DNA of 59,071 nt from a virus: IMG/VR virus record IMGVR_UViG_3300009103_001640, positions 1 through 59,071 of that record, one strand, 5' to 3'. Position numbers and translations under genes: made by a program. Below are positions 39,301 to 46,200 of the stretch, one piece after another. The notes beneath the pieces are model-generated. The model saw only the letters and a list, made by a program, of their open reading frames with translations. It searched no databases and was not told where the DNA came from. How positions within the stretch are numbered: the first letter of the stretch is position 1; each line of letters begins with the position of its first letter.

Positions 39301-42111
39301 GGCTACAGGTTCAGTGGTTCTTTCTCTGGATCCGAGATGGCGTATACTGTCGGAAGAGGCACTATTCAAAACCCAGATCAGGTTAGAGATGGAACGCTAC
39401 AGCGCGGCGGTCGCCAACAATATATGCGTTGGCGCCTAATGTCAACCGGATCACTTGCTGGCATTATCGCTGATATGACACACTTGCAGATTGTTTCCGC
39501 AGATGACGGAACGATTTTGGACACGACTTGGGGTTGCCCCATTTCCAGAGGCGCCGCCGCTACACCCGGTATTTCCGGCAGCGGTCCCTGTTTTGAAAGA
39601 GGTTACTATATTGATCTTACTGTTACGGGTTCAAATATTATTAGCGGCTCCCTTCACGCCGGCGGCTCGGGCGACGAGGATTATCCCGCGCCCGCCAATC
39701 AGTGGACCAGCCTTAATAGAGGATATCCCGGTACTAGCTCAATGCGTCAACAATTGATGGGAATTGGTAAACTGGAAAGCAGCTTTACAATGCACAGGGA
39801 GCACGACGACGCCGACACTACGGTTAAAAATATAACAATCCCATTCCGCAACTATTACAACCAGTGGCTTTATGATGTGCCAAATAACCCCGTGGTTGAT
39901 AAGTGGAATTTGGCAGCATCTTATCATAGCCCACTTCACAAAAACAAGCGCGGCGTCATTCCAGATCCTCCCCATTTCTCAAATAATATAGGCACTGGCT
40001 CATTCGGTACTGCTCTCGGTTGTAGTCTCTACAGCCACCAATACGATAACACACACCCTTATCAGACGAAACACGTTGGCTATGTGAGGAAGACTTTCGG
40101 CAGCGAGGTCCAGCCACGCATGGGTCCACAATTCGGGAGCGCCAGAGCCGCCAACGGATATAACAGCGATGCTATTATATCAAATTCCGTTGGAGTCGGA
40201 CGCGCAGAAATCATCTGCGGATACACGGGCTCTGAAGGAAAGTACGGCTTTGATGCCGATGGTAAGCAAATCACAGGCTGGAACGCGTCCCAAGGAAACC
40301 CTCCACCCGAGAACTCACCTTATAAGTGGGCAAAGAGTATCGACGGACCTCTTTCGGGCAACGTCAGCACGCTCAGAGAGATTAAGGATCTAGATAACAA
40401 CTCCTACCCCGTCGCTGGTGCTGGCGAGTACGATGCCGCCCTTCACGGGCGACGATATAGGCAGAACGGCAGGTACCCGCGCTATCCAAACGGCAACATG
40501 ATGGCTAGCGGTCTGACCCATGGCGAAACATCTTATCAACGCTGGGCATCTGATTATTATTTCACTGGCGATGCGAGTACGCTGGATCCAGACGGCAAGC
40601 CTTGGTCCGACGACACAGCACAAACTTCCGGCTCGACCACGACAATCGGTGTTCCTGCCGGCGTTAACGGCTTTCATGGTCGCACAGGCGGCTCAGGCGA
40701 TTCAGCCTGCGGCTGGTTCGGCAGTGGCTTAGAAGACATTTATCCTCTTGGACAAACAGGGTACCCAAGCCCATATCAAAATCAGAACGGCATTGGAATT
40801 AAACTGCAGGATACGTCAGATTATACCCCCCGAAACGATGGCGAAATGGTGATGCTTGATCCGATCAAGATGTGGTACACGAACCCTGTACACATCGCCA
40901 ATGTTCGTATGCAAGATATGTTCGTCCGTGATAAGATGATGAGCAACAACCCGAAACGAGCCCACAAGGTACTTCGATACTTCCAAGATTTGGAAGCAGC
41001 ATTGTGCTCACCTAGAACTGTGCCCTCTGGCAAATTCCAACCTCGCGGTGGGGCTCAAGCCTTGACAAGATCTTTGGGCTCTTTGGTCGGATTTGAAAGC
41101 GGGGCAAAGAAGCTTGGTCAGTTGGCTGAAGTTAAGACAGTCAAGGAGGCGGTTGTGGTAATGCCCTACGTGATGAGGCGCGGCAGACGCAGGTTCATCG
41201 AACTTGACAAAGCACAAATTAATCGCTATTTTGGTCGAGGAGATTTTAAAGATACTGCTTATTGGGCTGCTATAGAAAAGTTTAAAAATCTGGAAGGATT
41301 GGCTGCATCTCCGATCAGCGGCTTGCAAGTAAACTTGGGCAACTCGATCTTACGACAAATTAGGATCATGGGCGACTATGTGATGCCTCCGCATCTGGAC
41401 TTCACCAGAACACCATCGGCAAAGCCGTACGCGATGTACATTTTTGAATATGAGCACCAATTTTCAGCACAAGATTTGTCGGATATGTGGCAGGGCTTGT
41501 TCCCAGACTCTGGCAAGACTATGAAGCAGGTGACTAAGCAGGTGACACACAAATTGAATATTGCAGAACTGCTCGGCGCTAGCGCGGAAGACGGCGAGGC
41601 TTTGCCGGATCAGATTAGATTCATGGTGTTCAAGGTCAAGCAACGAGCCGAGATCAACTATTTCAAACAAACTAAGAACCAGTTAGATGACCAGCGATTC
41701 CGGTTTAAATTCAAGGCAGGCGCCGCCGCGAAGACTGTTGATTACAGTTATAACTGGCCATATGATTTCTTCTCCCTTGTTGAGACGGCTAAGATTGATA
41801 TGTCGGTTATGTTGCGAAACAAGACACTGATCGAAGATATTGAACTTCAAGAACTAAATGAGAGGTTCAGTCTTGAACCAGTAGTAACATCTGTTTCGGA
41901 TCTGTTCCGCCGCCGTGTTGGGGTAATGAGCCGAATGTCCATTACAGCCGCGTCAATCCGAAGGGCTAGACGCTTGGCGACGAGAAGAATGGCAACGGCT
42001 GCTGTGGCAGCAACGTATGGACCCGTGACGGTTTCTACGGCACCTAGTCCTTCCCCGTCATTGGCTGGACCAACGCTGGTCGCTCCCGCGCCATTTGGAG
42101 GTAGTTCGTAA
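24355..42111 (+). CDS. Giant virion protein (5918 residues) with lectin-like domains
   Basis: One uninterrupted 17.8-kb frame. Residues 133-252 are three 40-residue tandem repeats and 256-500 three 83-residue repeats; one copy of each recurs at about 1849-1970. Residues about 550-790 look like a LamG/concanavalin-type sandwich (MTVEFWMLKNGF, IWKHYAITLKN, SLDEFRFWKLERDPRQIG). Residues about 950-1010 contain LYVFKTKGTEKSLRNMLRC, a pattern resembling tail protein I-type wedge proteins. A second lectin-like domain spans about 1016-1300 (WNFAVRIKP, CYVGALHQDF, GNLRYWMSDISDE). The long remainder is rich in Gly, Ser, Thr, Asn and aromatic residues, and the last 370 residues are charged and more helical. 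It is probably a baseplate-linked fibre or adhesin-like component. No catalytic motif was found. Confidence 0.65.
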   Translation: MSLKDLFESTKVTKSGSADETAYEVESEAYTDAFVQDKNEYVPPVDFSTASNFAKYGSAAKYYEDSIQRIYSNYPYDGSKYEVLDFHNSSSYLDRWMLEYKYPRTTGYVELGTTSGSGDWLPMVSGSADGDPATATFTFSDKPNEESWIELTDTDGTTVRFEIDNEADGAKKASATFTFSDKPNEESWIQLVDTDGTTIRFEIDNENDGLKKSTATFTFSDKPNEGSTITVVDSDGTSVTFELDNENDGVTGSNVALNGIYAAGGGATGTATDLVAKINAQSALDIVATNPSSGVVLLTQGTGGRDGNTTITLNDSAHWDTSTSVNVPTAFAGGAADVALSGISAAGGGATGTAADLVAKINAQSSLDITATNPSSGVVLLKQGTAGTPGHTDITLNDSSHWNTCTSANVPAAFAGSYTAVALSGISAAGGGAAGTAADLVAKVNAQSSLNIVATNPSSGVVLLTQGTTGGGGDTAITLNNSSHWNTCTSTNVPAKFTDGSGHGAEVGGWGMPDTSDNNILEYIEIKGGPHTGSADRTFETQDVKLKELFKFSNVYDSGSAREYSLEYNLATGMTVEFWMLKNGFYTSKTEREVVFDLWNNENSSSAGYGRLMIELSGTNVSGESVIRLTAQSGTNGFINEGIATITTDDVADGIWKHYAITLKNHPDNDGVNAKLYINGQVSGSAKLGSTGLGRVTGSMLANIGALVARPNGTNGYYDKTSIAKGGAKLSASLDEFRFWKLERDPRQIGRYWFTQVGGGSNTDTANVGLGVYYKFNEGIMNSGSRDRTILDYSGRISNGFWKGGVAECRNSGSAIASGSHNRSEFHDPIIYSEHPDVEYLETSMIVSGAHHDNLNNSLITSNFPDWIDTESRTTTLKHFTQIFASYFDKLYMQIEGLSKIKERYGSSYASGDVSASFKPVPFAKSLVTQFGIAVPEILQEAELIENFLNRNETMEYEEKLYNIRNQIYSNIYANLLYVFKTKGTEKSLRNMLRCFGVDDELVKINAYADNGDYVFKDNRRSTTNKTNYVTFNHSDRNDGTVYQAVSMSVDGVYSNPNARGYITGSSTFGKYNAQTIECEVFFPLKTDDILSKYWYQDRFVTASLFGTMGHAGADHDGVHDTRFPASSHAASGHHSGTVDLKVFALKDKLESTRARFMMSSSVLGTLTSDYYEDVYDDTRWNFAVRIKPTSHPWMDHAKVEADMGGGWTQGFDVEFYGVNVFTDVVQHEFLKTRTITETVGEAFLSAPKRCYVGALHQDFTGSTLFYSNAEVGNLRYWMSDISDEVVRTHAMDQSSYGVESPYKNAFIYQTSMSGNYVPQIATLALHWNFDNVTGSGGSPTTTQNTKDAQFIVQDVSSGSAEHGERYEPNFSDQVMMQHLGIGDFFLDNKTDIVNTRYVPTGKVVLPEYLHSNDMVEIRQRDTEFFTMETRPSKVYYSIEKSMYQTISEEMVKMFSTIKDFDNLIGEPVNRYRHEYKDLGKLRQLFFEKMPNDPDLDKYVDYYKWIDSAVSRFLEDLFPASAEHSDGMQTMVESHMLERSKYQTKYPTMEMAQDPPAASFDTINTLLYDYQRGSAPLPGDIHSISATEEGTTGSAEMMDQDQNCLWWSKRAEREHPILASTAMSASSPGMNLSGTLTSRIAVFSASTSAYNRKLHTPYHYSVVQNHLIHGGINYDDNKKLDYVYPATVPFSPRAVDYGKFGGYPLGYLIAKDMDRDASPYTSMRQCDLPLSSSYGAKVKREGYKVIDGWEGFKSAAGSQGWVAPIAASGSITVTDAVTLHSQAQKPSFTITATDGTVIKLSQNNQQTTSTDTNNPTYQKHTTCSTAATNMATALNANSKLTATAASTAATATFTFTDKPNEGSTITLVGTAANITFEIDNENDGVTGSNVALNGIAAAGGGATGTAADLVAKINAHNGLSITATNPSAGVVLLTQNAGGSHLNTAITLNDASHWNTCTSVNVPSAFTGGKSVVTITQVTPGIAGNRTIIEDYGGIADRIEGVDTVPIQGGQEAITQTPNWESGSYHHFRGNLVMPFNVISSSANDVNEGYTVLINQDLTVWGGGTGVGHSTDAGIYVNKRSRPYGTHHNTAGDSDDQSGHSNPTELGGLGRGVNLVNLHTDTYGEDKEVPMQGPFTEKYVGGRAYRHAEVNDGTDTLGTRQEGWLVLINAAIMTPNGVLHANSGGVGLTGPDYPYPHGPYPFQADDGGGGNSVHWRPIGGRYYRDETAKRPVNIRNIQMVTSSAGHENVGLHRVDVIQANGDDISEWTKHYHEQIATGSARTIIGNYRHNYEVVHTVGRSNQKPFLRDNQSVRNILQTGSFAEAPSILQSTHGQTLVVSRAYGAGTGQMVHEDLLGNGNLPASTHIETILTQKFQSTGSKDFKDTAAAEDEHIVPTLTHLTGAVLVGSRVIVSDVSGGVGGANVDENNNALPARRAASYDILPTPDMHLNMDHRIQDRSSGSTNLNTIFANRFSAPGGPRNQSKGFLDLAAEEYSVYNAYPWRNLEVLGSASGEDHQTRANILPQSVGNYQRLGLRSLRALASGRHGTLSPYVQDTEATDPNTHNNGGIRSADYDTATSWHKVNRNPQTRATPTTEHREVPPRETLRFSDVASVPGKKITIKDPWGHEYVYTLDAGSTADLAGEAHATHDNDPESATYGQASATIGWASSGSQTVKYLAIAESLRRVMRTQISGGLDVNTGHELIAVTKSQVPSSTTVVMTIDWDQIVRRNMGTGEFVWGDRVNDAQYTVESLLMITPVHESSADNVKTATNSRYRSSVSGGLDDVSRISYDNDYVTRPIPQDENQYAWIAASTEPSASGYSLPNLGYGYNMTTFNQPTPSGSRPVDPILFISASQVGSALGNANTHGTSADRGFRYWGIDKGNNEDGGNSTHELQFIPNVHGLNLNLVDSQNTWLTDGSGAVALGFYATGGILPADVSLPIGHTSNNRRGGFAYSSHIANLHSYVNEEIQYTHRQPTDLPNGTVWHGSGRVRVVDPDSTNAAGDMIELAATPAQNMVYLQGAFVDDTGAAPEAAGGLSRQNEPRGHYASAGEHRMVPMYWSGSNSFAHENVDYSITSGEATSTDHQHYAINQSVAGIFNALMWKRNGPYGYPTWKQVRGGEHQLAQTMRKNNRYVVVDPRSDRVVPPRPGFVGRVVSLSTVETHDVVAAFRRSGHINTAERKHNHYYVPAVETNAKTMLAAIQRGTFDDGSYDPDRILYANVTHVNNLKNFPNSKLNEDVGLRNYKSDRTAYNDLYEMYTEMTDIDGNDAYTLVDLTYRETIYPKPNNAGRSDMRQRSNFDVGYWGGDADAEYHGKTNHTDLHGYHEPIGRRTHFNKPDVRNPHGQWEFGRGPNAAALTVGYLWGGGNTWNAISAFNTKQGYKSTQGISEYHKEKNRNVMWYSGSIWPMDGAKNVNLLPVSYAGAIGPRQYLASSSHRATNPGYAEGFYFDGLAADILTHGAPGILQNQFTWFHNGMSIGFEPTTISSSWSTAAGQNTPGEQHDFNINLRHAVASSSVMANADFYALALKVGKIREDAYGAHILTERYVAQPAAGMAFGPSYSRPHMLVGRNSYCSPSAGKAAYARRFNFASETAELTGALSYGKGDGVSPFLEAIKKHGTQDAAPENNGTTIPITSSQTMAGGAPSTLLGLGDRVVSQLTRSIGHEVEGLYVSDWEWKAPIQSGKSPFYTNYSKWFEELRGKSQDRQVIPEYRISDRMPYFVLDKQGRFTSRDREWLSLLGNPSSSGGHLTSSADATKAGDNITGSFISDYAVTATPALLDAIKAENAGITEPYELTLTCDAIVKFLPYQGFYPQLRTVDLCKQFVDSYDDHVTFESDLGINDLASSYVRVDSSGSTNPGSTQDRYGFSPFGPGGGILGLGQAGQTAVMSILFDATQGKGADSSKEGTAEAGYAIPDMTFMVIDDPAAKQRIALVFDRTTTLTGWGNYAHSTSDSTSLIGAPDNDGTTKNDAVDNTDATNADGADPRQSGNVPWGAGKRYGFAEAGTTTNPINTGFEPLGSKKADLLTAGTKVVSTTTNEWVDAQYTQGEFTQVYKVRGGNHYKSTDDNNYKGSLVLLYGVVQAIKHARHNGFINVSPGMPTTTTRRADEDYSPAEPWNPGTYERDSLRGKWFQDNKSEIDGSTGLSTKSGDNWATVLELKYDAGDGVSADGSDGTAGNGVKVQFFSWNDNNEKNAHPTPASAPTGHSAWNASTSTYDWGNPSTSKAFRHITTADSDTGYGLQDFSSARTFAYGTAAVTTDDALINARFYSDVALSGYSFDVDEILDPTSPRVGGSGKLTDEGFETHGRNPAAAKRPFYGPFMAPGILFNTIKSGVAVDYPVLHRKLATTASVDRDGGRNFQIVNEYFDNRLPFETLVEPERYLTNVPLVDMEPHPSASINATASWDGQGDPLYKMMMHNFLAEIPNFYLADQSMQSFVSLPESDGGFGQVEAVVHNGEKVIPEYRMMVKLFKSQENNIRPLTPSASNHWQNHRGPKLPFKTHAHDGSHSGTLVYNGRYEPCYYTDVIGMENHGHNKDGGYGEGWYPDIYQKGVGINYNKKESQYPRPQSDAPETITMYSRPSAFGPPCAGGYAIEPEYEYIYTGSVAPFSQSYDPDGNLGVTNLNAAAGGEVAYADGGGLLRNNVVVSSSPTVYGRDFGQQFVEGHVAGSGTIGKVADRSMTTYGMKDGTNGYNAPFTPPYYDGQAWAFLTFKPSRTGKHYLDDIWENTTINFLRYEFDYISGAYGDWGTYGPQGYAMNVNAMQIDAAVNIKGKTSIKEVTYDAITGLPQTVQDSLQSTARNSAWVIQTKLETPILHFGYGLTDNQTPLALSGSDSTSTMAESNGYHHGYAGLCEPIGMWHQYGEIPSASQGIYLEVADIPPAYMRFGTEMTIANPKWMHITGSPDMTVGSTAGVMGYFSGSTGELDYRQGAPDWDGWRGSSSFDAALITSDDSEGGDQPALAAGGFAAGGQERFLMGQGYRFSGSFSGSEMAYTVGRGTIQNPDQVRDGTLQRGGRQQYMRWRLMSTGSLAGIIADMTHLQIVSADDGTILDTTWGCPISRGAAATPGISGSGPCFERGYYIDLTVTGSNIISGSLHAGGSGDEDYPAPANQWTSLNRGYPGTSSMRQQLMGIGKLESSFTMHREHDDADTTVKNITIPFRNYYNQWLYDVPNNPVVDKWNLAASYHSPLHKNKRGVIPDPPHFSNNIGTGSFGTALGCSLYSHQYDNTHPYQTKHVGYVRKTFGSEVQPRMGPQFGSARAANGYNSDAIISNSVGVGRAEIICGYTGSEGKYGFDADGKQITGWNASQGNPPPENSPYKWAKSIDGPLSGNVSTLREIKDLDNNSYPVAGAGEYDAALHGRRYRQNGRYPRYPNGNMMASGLTHGETSYQRWASDYYFTGDASTLDPDGKPWSDDTAQTSGSTTTIGVPAGVNGFHGRTGGSGDSACGWFGSGLEDIYPLGQTGYPSPYQNQNGIGIKLQDTSDYTPRNDGEMVMLDPIKMWYTNPVHIANVRMQDMFVRDKMMSNNPKRAHKVLRYFQDLEAALCSPRTVPSGKFQPRGGAQALTRSLGSLVGFESGAKKLGQLAEVKTVKEAVVVMPYVMRRGRRRFIELDKAQINRYFGRGDFKDTAYWAAIEKFKNLEGLAASPISGLQVNLGNSILRQIRIMGDYVMPPHLDFTRTPSAKPYAMYIFEYEHQFSAQDLSDMWQGLFPDSGKTMKQVTKQVTHKLNIAELLGASAEDGEALPDQIRFMVFKVKQRAEINYFKQTKNQLDDQRFRFKFKAGAAAKTVDYSYNWPYDFFSLVETAKIDMSVMLRNKTLIEDIELQELNERFSLEPVVTSVSDLFRRRVGVMSRMSITAASIRRARRLATRRMATAAVAATYGPVTVSTAPSPSPSLAGPTLVAPAPFGGSS
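24751..25110 (+). repeat. Three tandem 120-base coding repeats (unit A)
   Basis: Three copies begin at 24751, 24871 and 24991 with an exact 120-base spacing. Each encodes about 40 residues with the shared core FTFSDKPNE, then D-x-DGT and FE(I/L)DNE. Copies 1 and 2 are closest; copy 3 diverges where it joins unit B. Differences lie mainly at third codon positions, so selection is on the protein. Confidence 0.9.
25120..25867 (+). repeat. Three tandem 249-base coding repeats (unit B)
   Basis: Copies begin at 25120, 25369 and 25618, spacing 249 bases (83 residues). Each has AAGGGA(T/A)GTA, DLVAK(I/V)NAQS, ATNPSSGVVLL and a late HWNTCTS- or HWDTSTS-type segment followed by NVP. The pattern resembles a small beta/alpha domain repeated in tandem, as found in stalks of fibres. 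Confidence 0.9.
29899..30270 (+). repeat. Distant copy of the A+B repeat module inside the same gene
   Basis: About 4.9 kb downstream of the tandem arrays, one A unit (core FTFTDKPNEGSTI) and one B unit (GIAAAGGGATGTAADLVAKI, then ATNPSAGVVLLTQ) recur in the same order and nearly the same spacing (126 rather than 129 bases). DNA differs at many third positions, so the copy is old or has been under protein-level selection. Confidence 0.85.
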
Positions 42112-42113
42112 CA

Positions 42114-43247
42114 ATGTCGTTCTTTAACAAAAAGGAAGAAGTGATTGAGGTTATCCTAACGTCCTATGGAAAGTATAAGCTTTCTAGAGGTCAATGGAAG
42201 CCTGCGTATTATGCTTTCTTTGACGAAGATATTGTTTATGACACACGCTATGCGGGCTACCCTGAAATCTCTGGAACCGCCGAAGCGAGGATTCAGGAAG
42301 AGACACCATCGATGCGCGCCCAAACCTCGTATTCCGATCTGGAAAGACAGGTTAAAAAGCTTACTCGCGCAGTTAAGCGCAATACAAAAAGAAGCGCAGA
42401 GTTTGGCGTCGGCGCGCAAGACGCATACGCAACCGCTTTACGCTCTAGTACGAGTCGCGCACCTTATATGTTACCATTGGGCAACTCAACAATAATTTCT
42501 GAAAAGATGTTGTATGCACCAGCATGGGAGATCAAGGCATTAAAAAATGAGTTTACAGCTAGCATGGCATACGTTAGCAGTTCGTACGAAAATATCACCA
42601 AGATCCCGCAACTTGAAGTACACATCGATTACACAACTGAGATCCACAAAACAGAAGACGCAGTAGATCCTGCAGCATGGGAAGAAGGCTTGAGCCATCC
42701 TGCGACAGAGTTTGATGATGACGTGGCAGGAGAAGCCTTGCCCGGTACCGGTCAGCCCCGAGATATGTATCTTTCGACATATTATCCTGATGGCACCTTT
42801 ATACTTGTAGACGACAACTACTTAGTGCTAGAGGTTAATGAATTGAATTCTGCAAAAGCAGTAGATCAATTTTATGTCGAAGTTTGGGAAGTGGAAGAGG
42901 ATGAGAAAATGCAGCCCAGAGACAGGACAGGGCAGACTCTGACACGAATGAGCTTCGTGAAATACGGAGAAGAGATTGTGGATAACATTTTGGTAGACCC
43001 CTCAGAGATCCCAAGGTATAACTTGTCACTTCTTGATGACACCTATGTTCCATACTTTATGGACATTCAGGCAGATGAAGAGATCGACGATTCCACAGTC
43101 TGCAATTATGTAGCAACTGATGAAAAGACCAGAAGGGAGTGGACAAGAGTGTTGGATTGTTATGACGCCGTGGAAGACCCCGGCTCTGTGCTATACAATA
43201 CAGAGGATATTGACTTGCTTGGTTCGCTGTGCGAGGAGTGTGAATAA
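42114..43247 (+). CDS. Virion structural protein with shared N-terminal domain
   Basis: A 377-residue protein starting two bases after the giant gene. Its first 45 residues contain VIEVILTSYGKYKLSRG, then YYAFFDEDIVYD, which matches the start of the protein at 50038 (see there). A helical segment (YSDLERQVKKLTRAVKRN) follows, and the C-terminal half is acidic and beta-rich with several tyrosine-rich strands. I do not recognise a named T4 counterpart. The N-terminal domain may be an attachment module used by two proteins of the same structure. It ends in TAATG with the next gene. Confidence 0.55.
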   Translation: MSFFNKKEEVIEVILTSYGKYKLSRGQWKPAYYAFFDEDIVYDTRYAGYPEISGTAEARIQEETPSMRAQTSYSDLERQVKKLTRAVKRNTKRSAEFGVGAQDAYATALRSSTSRAPYMLPLGNSTIISEKMLYAPAWEIKALKNEFTASMAYVSSSYENITKIPQLEVHIDYTTEIHKTEDAVDPAAWEEGLSHPATEFDDDVAGEALPGTGQPRDMYLSTYYPDGTFILVDDNYLVLEVNELNSAKAVDQFYVEVWEVEEDEKMQPRDRTGQTLTRMSFVKYGEEIVDNILVDPSEIPRYNLSLLDDTYVPYFMDIQADEEIDDSTVCNYVATDEKTRREWTRVLDCYDAVEDPGSVLYNTEDIDLLGSLCEECE

Positions 43248-46200
43248 TGGCATCTAATGACATGAACTTCCTTGCCGATCTGATCCCTACATCAGTTATT
43301 AAGGTTATCACGATTGAAACTGTGGGCGGCACTGTCGAACTTGAAACAAATCCGCACATTGTTGAAGAGACTGTGCCCGTGTACAAGCGTGCAGAATTAC
43401 AGGCAACAATGGGCGCCGAAGGCGGCGCCCGGTTTGAGGCTCTTATGAAGCAGTTCGGGGCTGATTTAGGTTCCACGTCTTATAGCGGCAAGCAGTTAGG
43501 CGAAATTGGAGCCCAAATGGGCATGGCAACCAGCAACAAAGAAACCACTATGGTCACTCTCGACGTTGCTATGAAAGATACTTTAGATCGCGAAGACGTT
43601 GCTGGTCAGTGGTTCATGAGCGGCGATATCACAAAATACTTATACATCATCGCAGTACAGTTCAAGAGCAAGCGTGCAGTAAACACATATAGATCGCTGA
43701 TCGGGAAGGCAACAGGTCCGGTCATGCAGATTGCGCACGCATACCTTACTGGAAAGATAACAAAAGAAGAGTTACTGGCACAGGGCAGAAAACAGAATAT
43801 TCCTAGTGTGGGTAACCTGATCAAGTCAAAGAACGACATTACGTTTAAAATAACATCTGCTCAAGATATTGTTAATGCGATTGATAGCAGCACATCCGGC
43901 GAGGCAATCACAGAGCAAGACCTGATGCTGGCAGGCTACTCCAGTATTGACACAAATGGCGACACCATATATGAATTTCCAGCAAAGTTTCAATTTGAGA
44001 TCAACAGCGCCGAGCCAAACCACGCAGCTTATTATATCTGTTCGTACATCGATATTGAAAAGCTTTTGGAAGACAATGGCTTAACCACAAACACGGTTAA
44101 CATGAGCGCCAACCAATACGCCAACAATGGCGAGTGGGTCACGGCACTTGCAAACGGAGAACTTGGCAACGATGGGCGCATCTCAGACTTCAGAGATGTT
44201 AATAATGTCGTTCCGGCACACTCGGTCGATTTGTCACAGATCAATATGCTTGATGAGTTGGCATCCGGCACCGGTCAAAACTTTACTACTCTGCCGGGAT
44301 ATAAGCCCAAATACTTCAGCGACATTCATTTGTCGGTTATGCCCGGTCGCGGTTGTGGATTCTTGTTTGCTTTTAGTCAGCTAGACTTCATGAAGGACAA
44401 CTCTGTTTATGGTAGATTCTTTGACAACGTTGCCGATAATACTGCTGACGCGGTGCTGAAAAGATGCACGATGGAAGAGATGAAGATTGTAAGAAGAAGG
44501 GTCAAGCACTTCAAGCAGGGCTCGTATGCGAGAGGCTATCCGAGTGTTTACGAACCATGGACCAATGAAGAAAAGGAGCATGTCGTTGTAAGCACCAGAG
44601 CGAAAAAGAGAACAGGAAAGCTGCAGTCAACACGCCGCATAGTACAGAAAAAGACCGGCGCGCCTACTAGTATTGGACGCACCAACAGTGGCGGCATCCG
44701 AGAACTCAACCTAAAGACAAATTCTACAAACGGCAAAGATTTTAAAATCAGACACTTCACCGGCAAAGATATCGGAGTCAAGAGACAGACAGACGGCATC
44801 TATCAATATGGTGTAGAGATCACCATGAGAGATTATGTTCCGGTCTTCATCGGCGCTCACTTAAAAGAACTCAGAAAGCATGTGACAAGGCTAAAAGAGT
44901 ATGAAGTCTTTTCACAAATACCAGTTGTGAATCGCTATCAACAGACATATAAAGATCCGCATGTGGGGAACAAGATGGTCGATCAACAAACCGACAAAGC
45001 CATTCCTGTTGTGAATATTGTGGGCGGCGTTTCAGCCGCCAACACCAACGCGCCGAAGCAGAACCAAGTTGGTTTTTACGACCCCACAATCAACAGATTT
45101 ACCAGAGATTTTAGAAGATTCGCTGCGCGCCGATATGCCCGCACCCGCCCATGGCGCCGCGCTCCGCAGGTCTTTGTCGAACTATTGGACTTGATTGTGA
45201 ATAACAAAATGAGTGATCAGGAGAAACTTAAGATCCGCAAGAATATGGCTAGCGTTAGTAATCCAGCTTCCGGCACTCCACGCGGTATTAATGCTGTCAT
45301 CGAAACGTTAGAGTTGTATATTAAAATCGTGGAAGACTTGATTTCTTCTGAGCCCCCCACTACTAACTCATCAGCAGCATCGAACCCCAACACTCCCAAT
45401 GGAGGATCCGGCGTGACCAATCGAACAGTCACACACAAGGTGTGGTTTAATAATGATGCCTTTAACGCCGACGCTCCCCCGGCTACCGGCGCGTCTTTCT
45501 TGAACATGTCCGCCAACGGCGCAACAACGTCAATTGGTATCGTGACTACAGGCGATTATATGGAGAGAGCACAGAACGAGGTGTTGAAATACTTCACATC
45601 TCCGACCGCAGCACCCAACCCGGCAAAAGCATACAGTTGCTTGTCAGGTATGTCCGTCAACATGCTGCAGCCAGACAACACAATAAACCTACAAAGGCTC
45701 AAAGATTATACTGGGAGTCACACAGAAAAGTCTGAAATGAAAAAGGACTTTAAAAATGTTGTGCAGTGGATGGGCTCGAAACGCAAAGCAGATCAAACTC
45801 GTATTTTGACAATAGACTCCAAGCAGCGCGTAGGACAGGCAATCTCTCCCGAGTTTGGATTTTCGCTGATGACCGGAAAAGAATATGGAGACGCCCTGCG
45901 AGGGAGATTTGAAGCAGACAGCAACTCTAACCCAAGGCTGACCGAAGGCGTCGACGACGGCGCCTCGGCAGATCCCATTCTGTCACAACCCGGTGTTGAA
46001 CTTCCCACTGCGGAAGCAGAGGATGTGGATTATGTGGATGTGTTTCCTTCTGCCATGGCTACCGCTGAGTGGGCGTCTGTTCAAACCGGCGCCGAGTTGA
46101 TGGACGCATTTACTAACCTTGCGGCTGGTTTTGAGATGCAACATGAAACAGAGTTCTTGACACAAATGGTGATTAACACAAAAAGAGATTTTATGCACTC

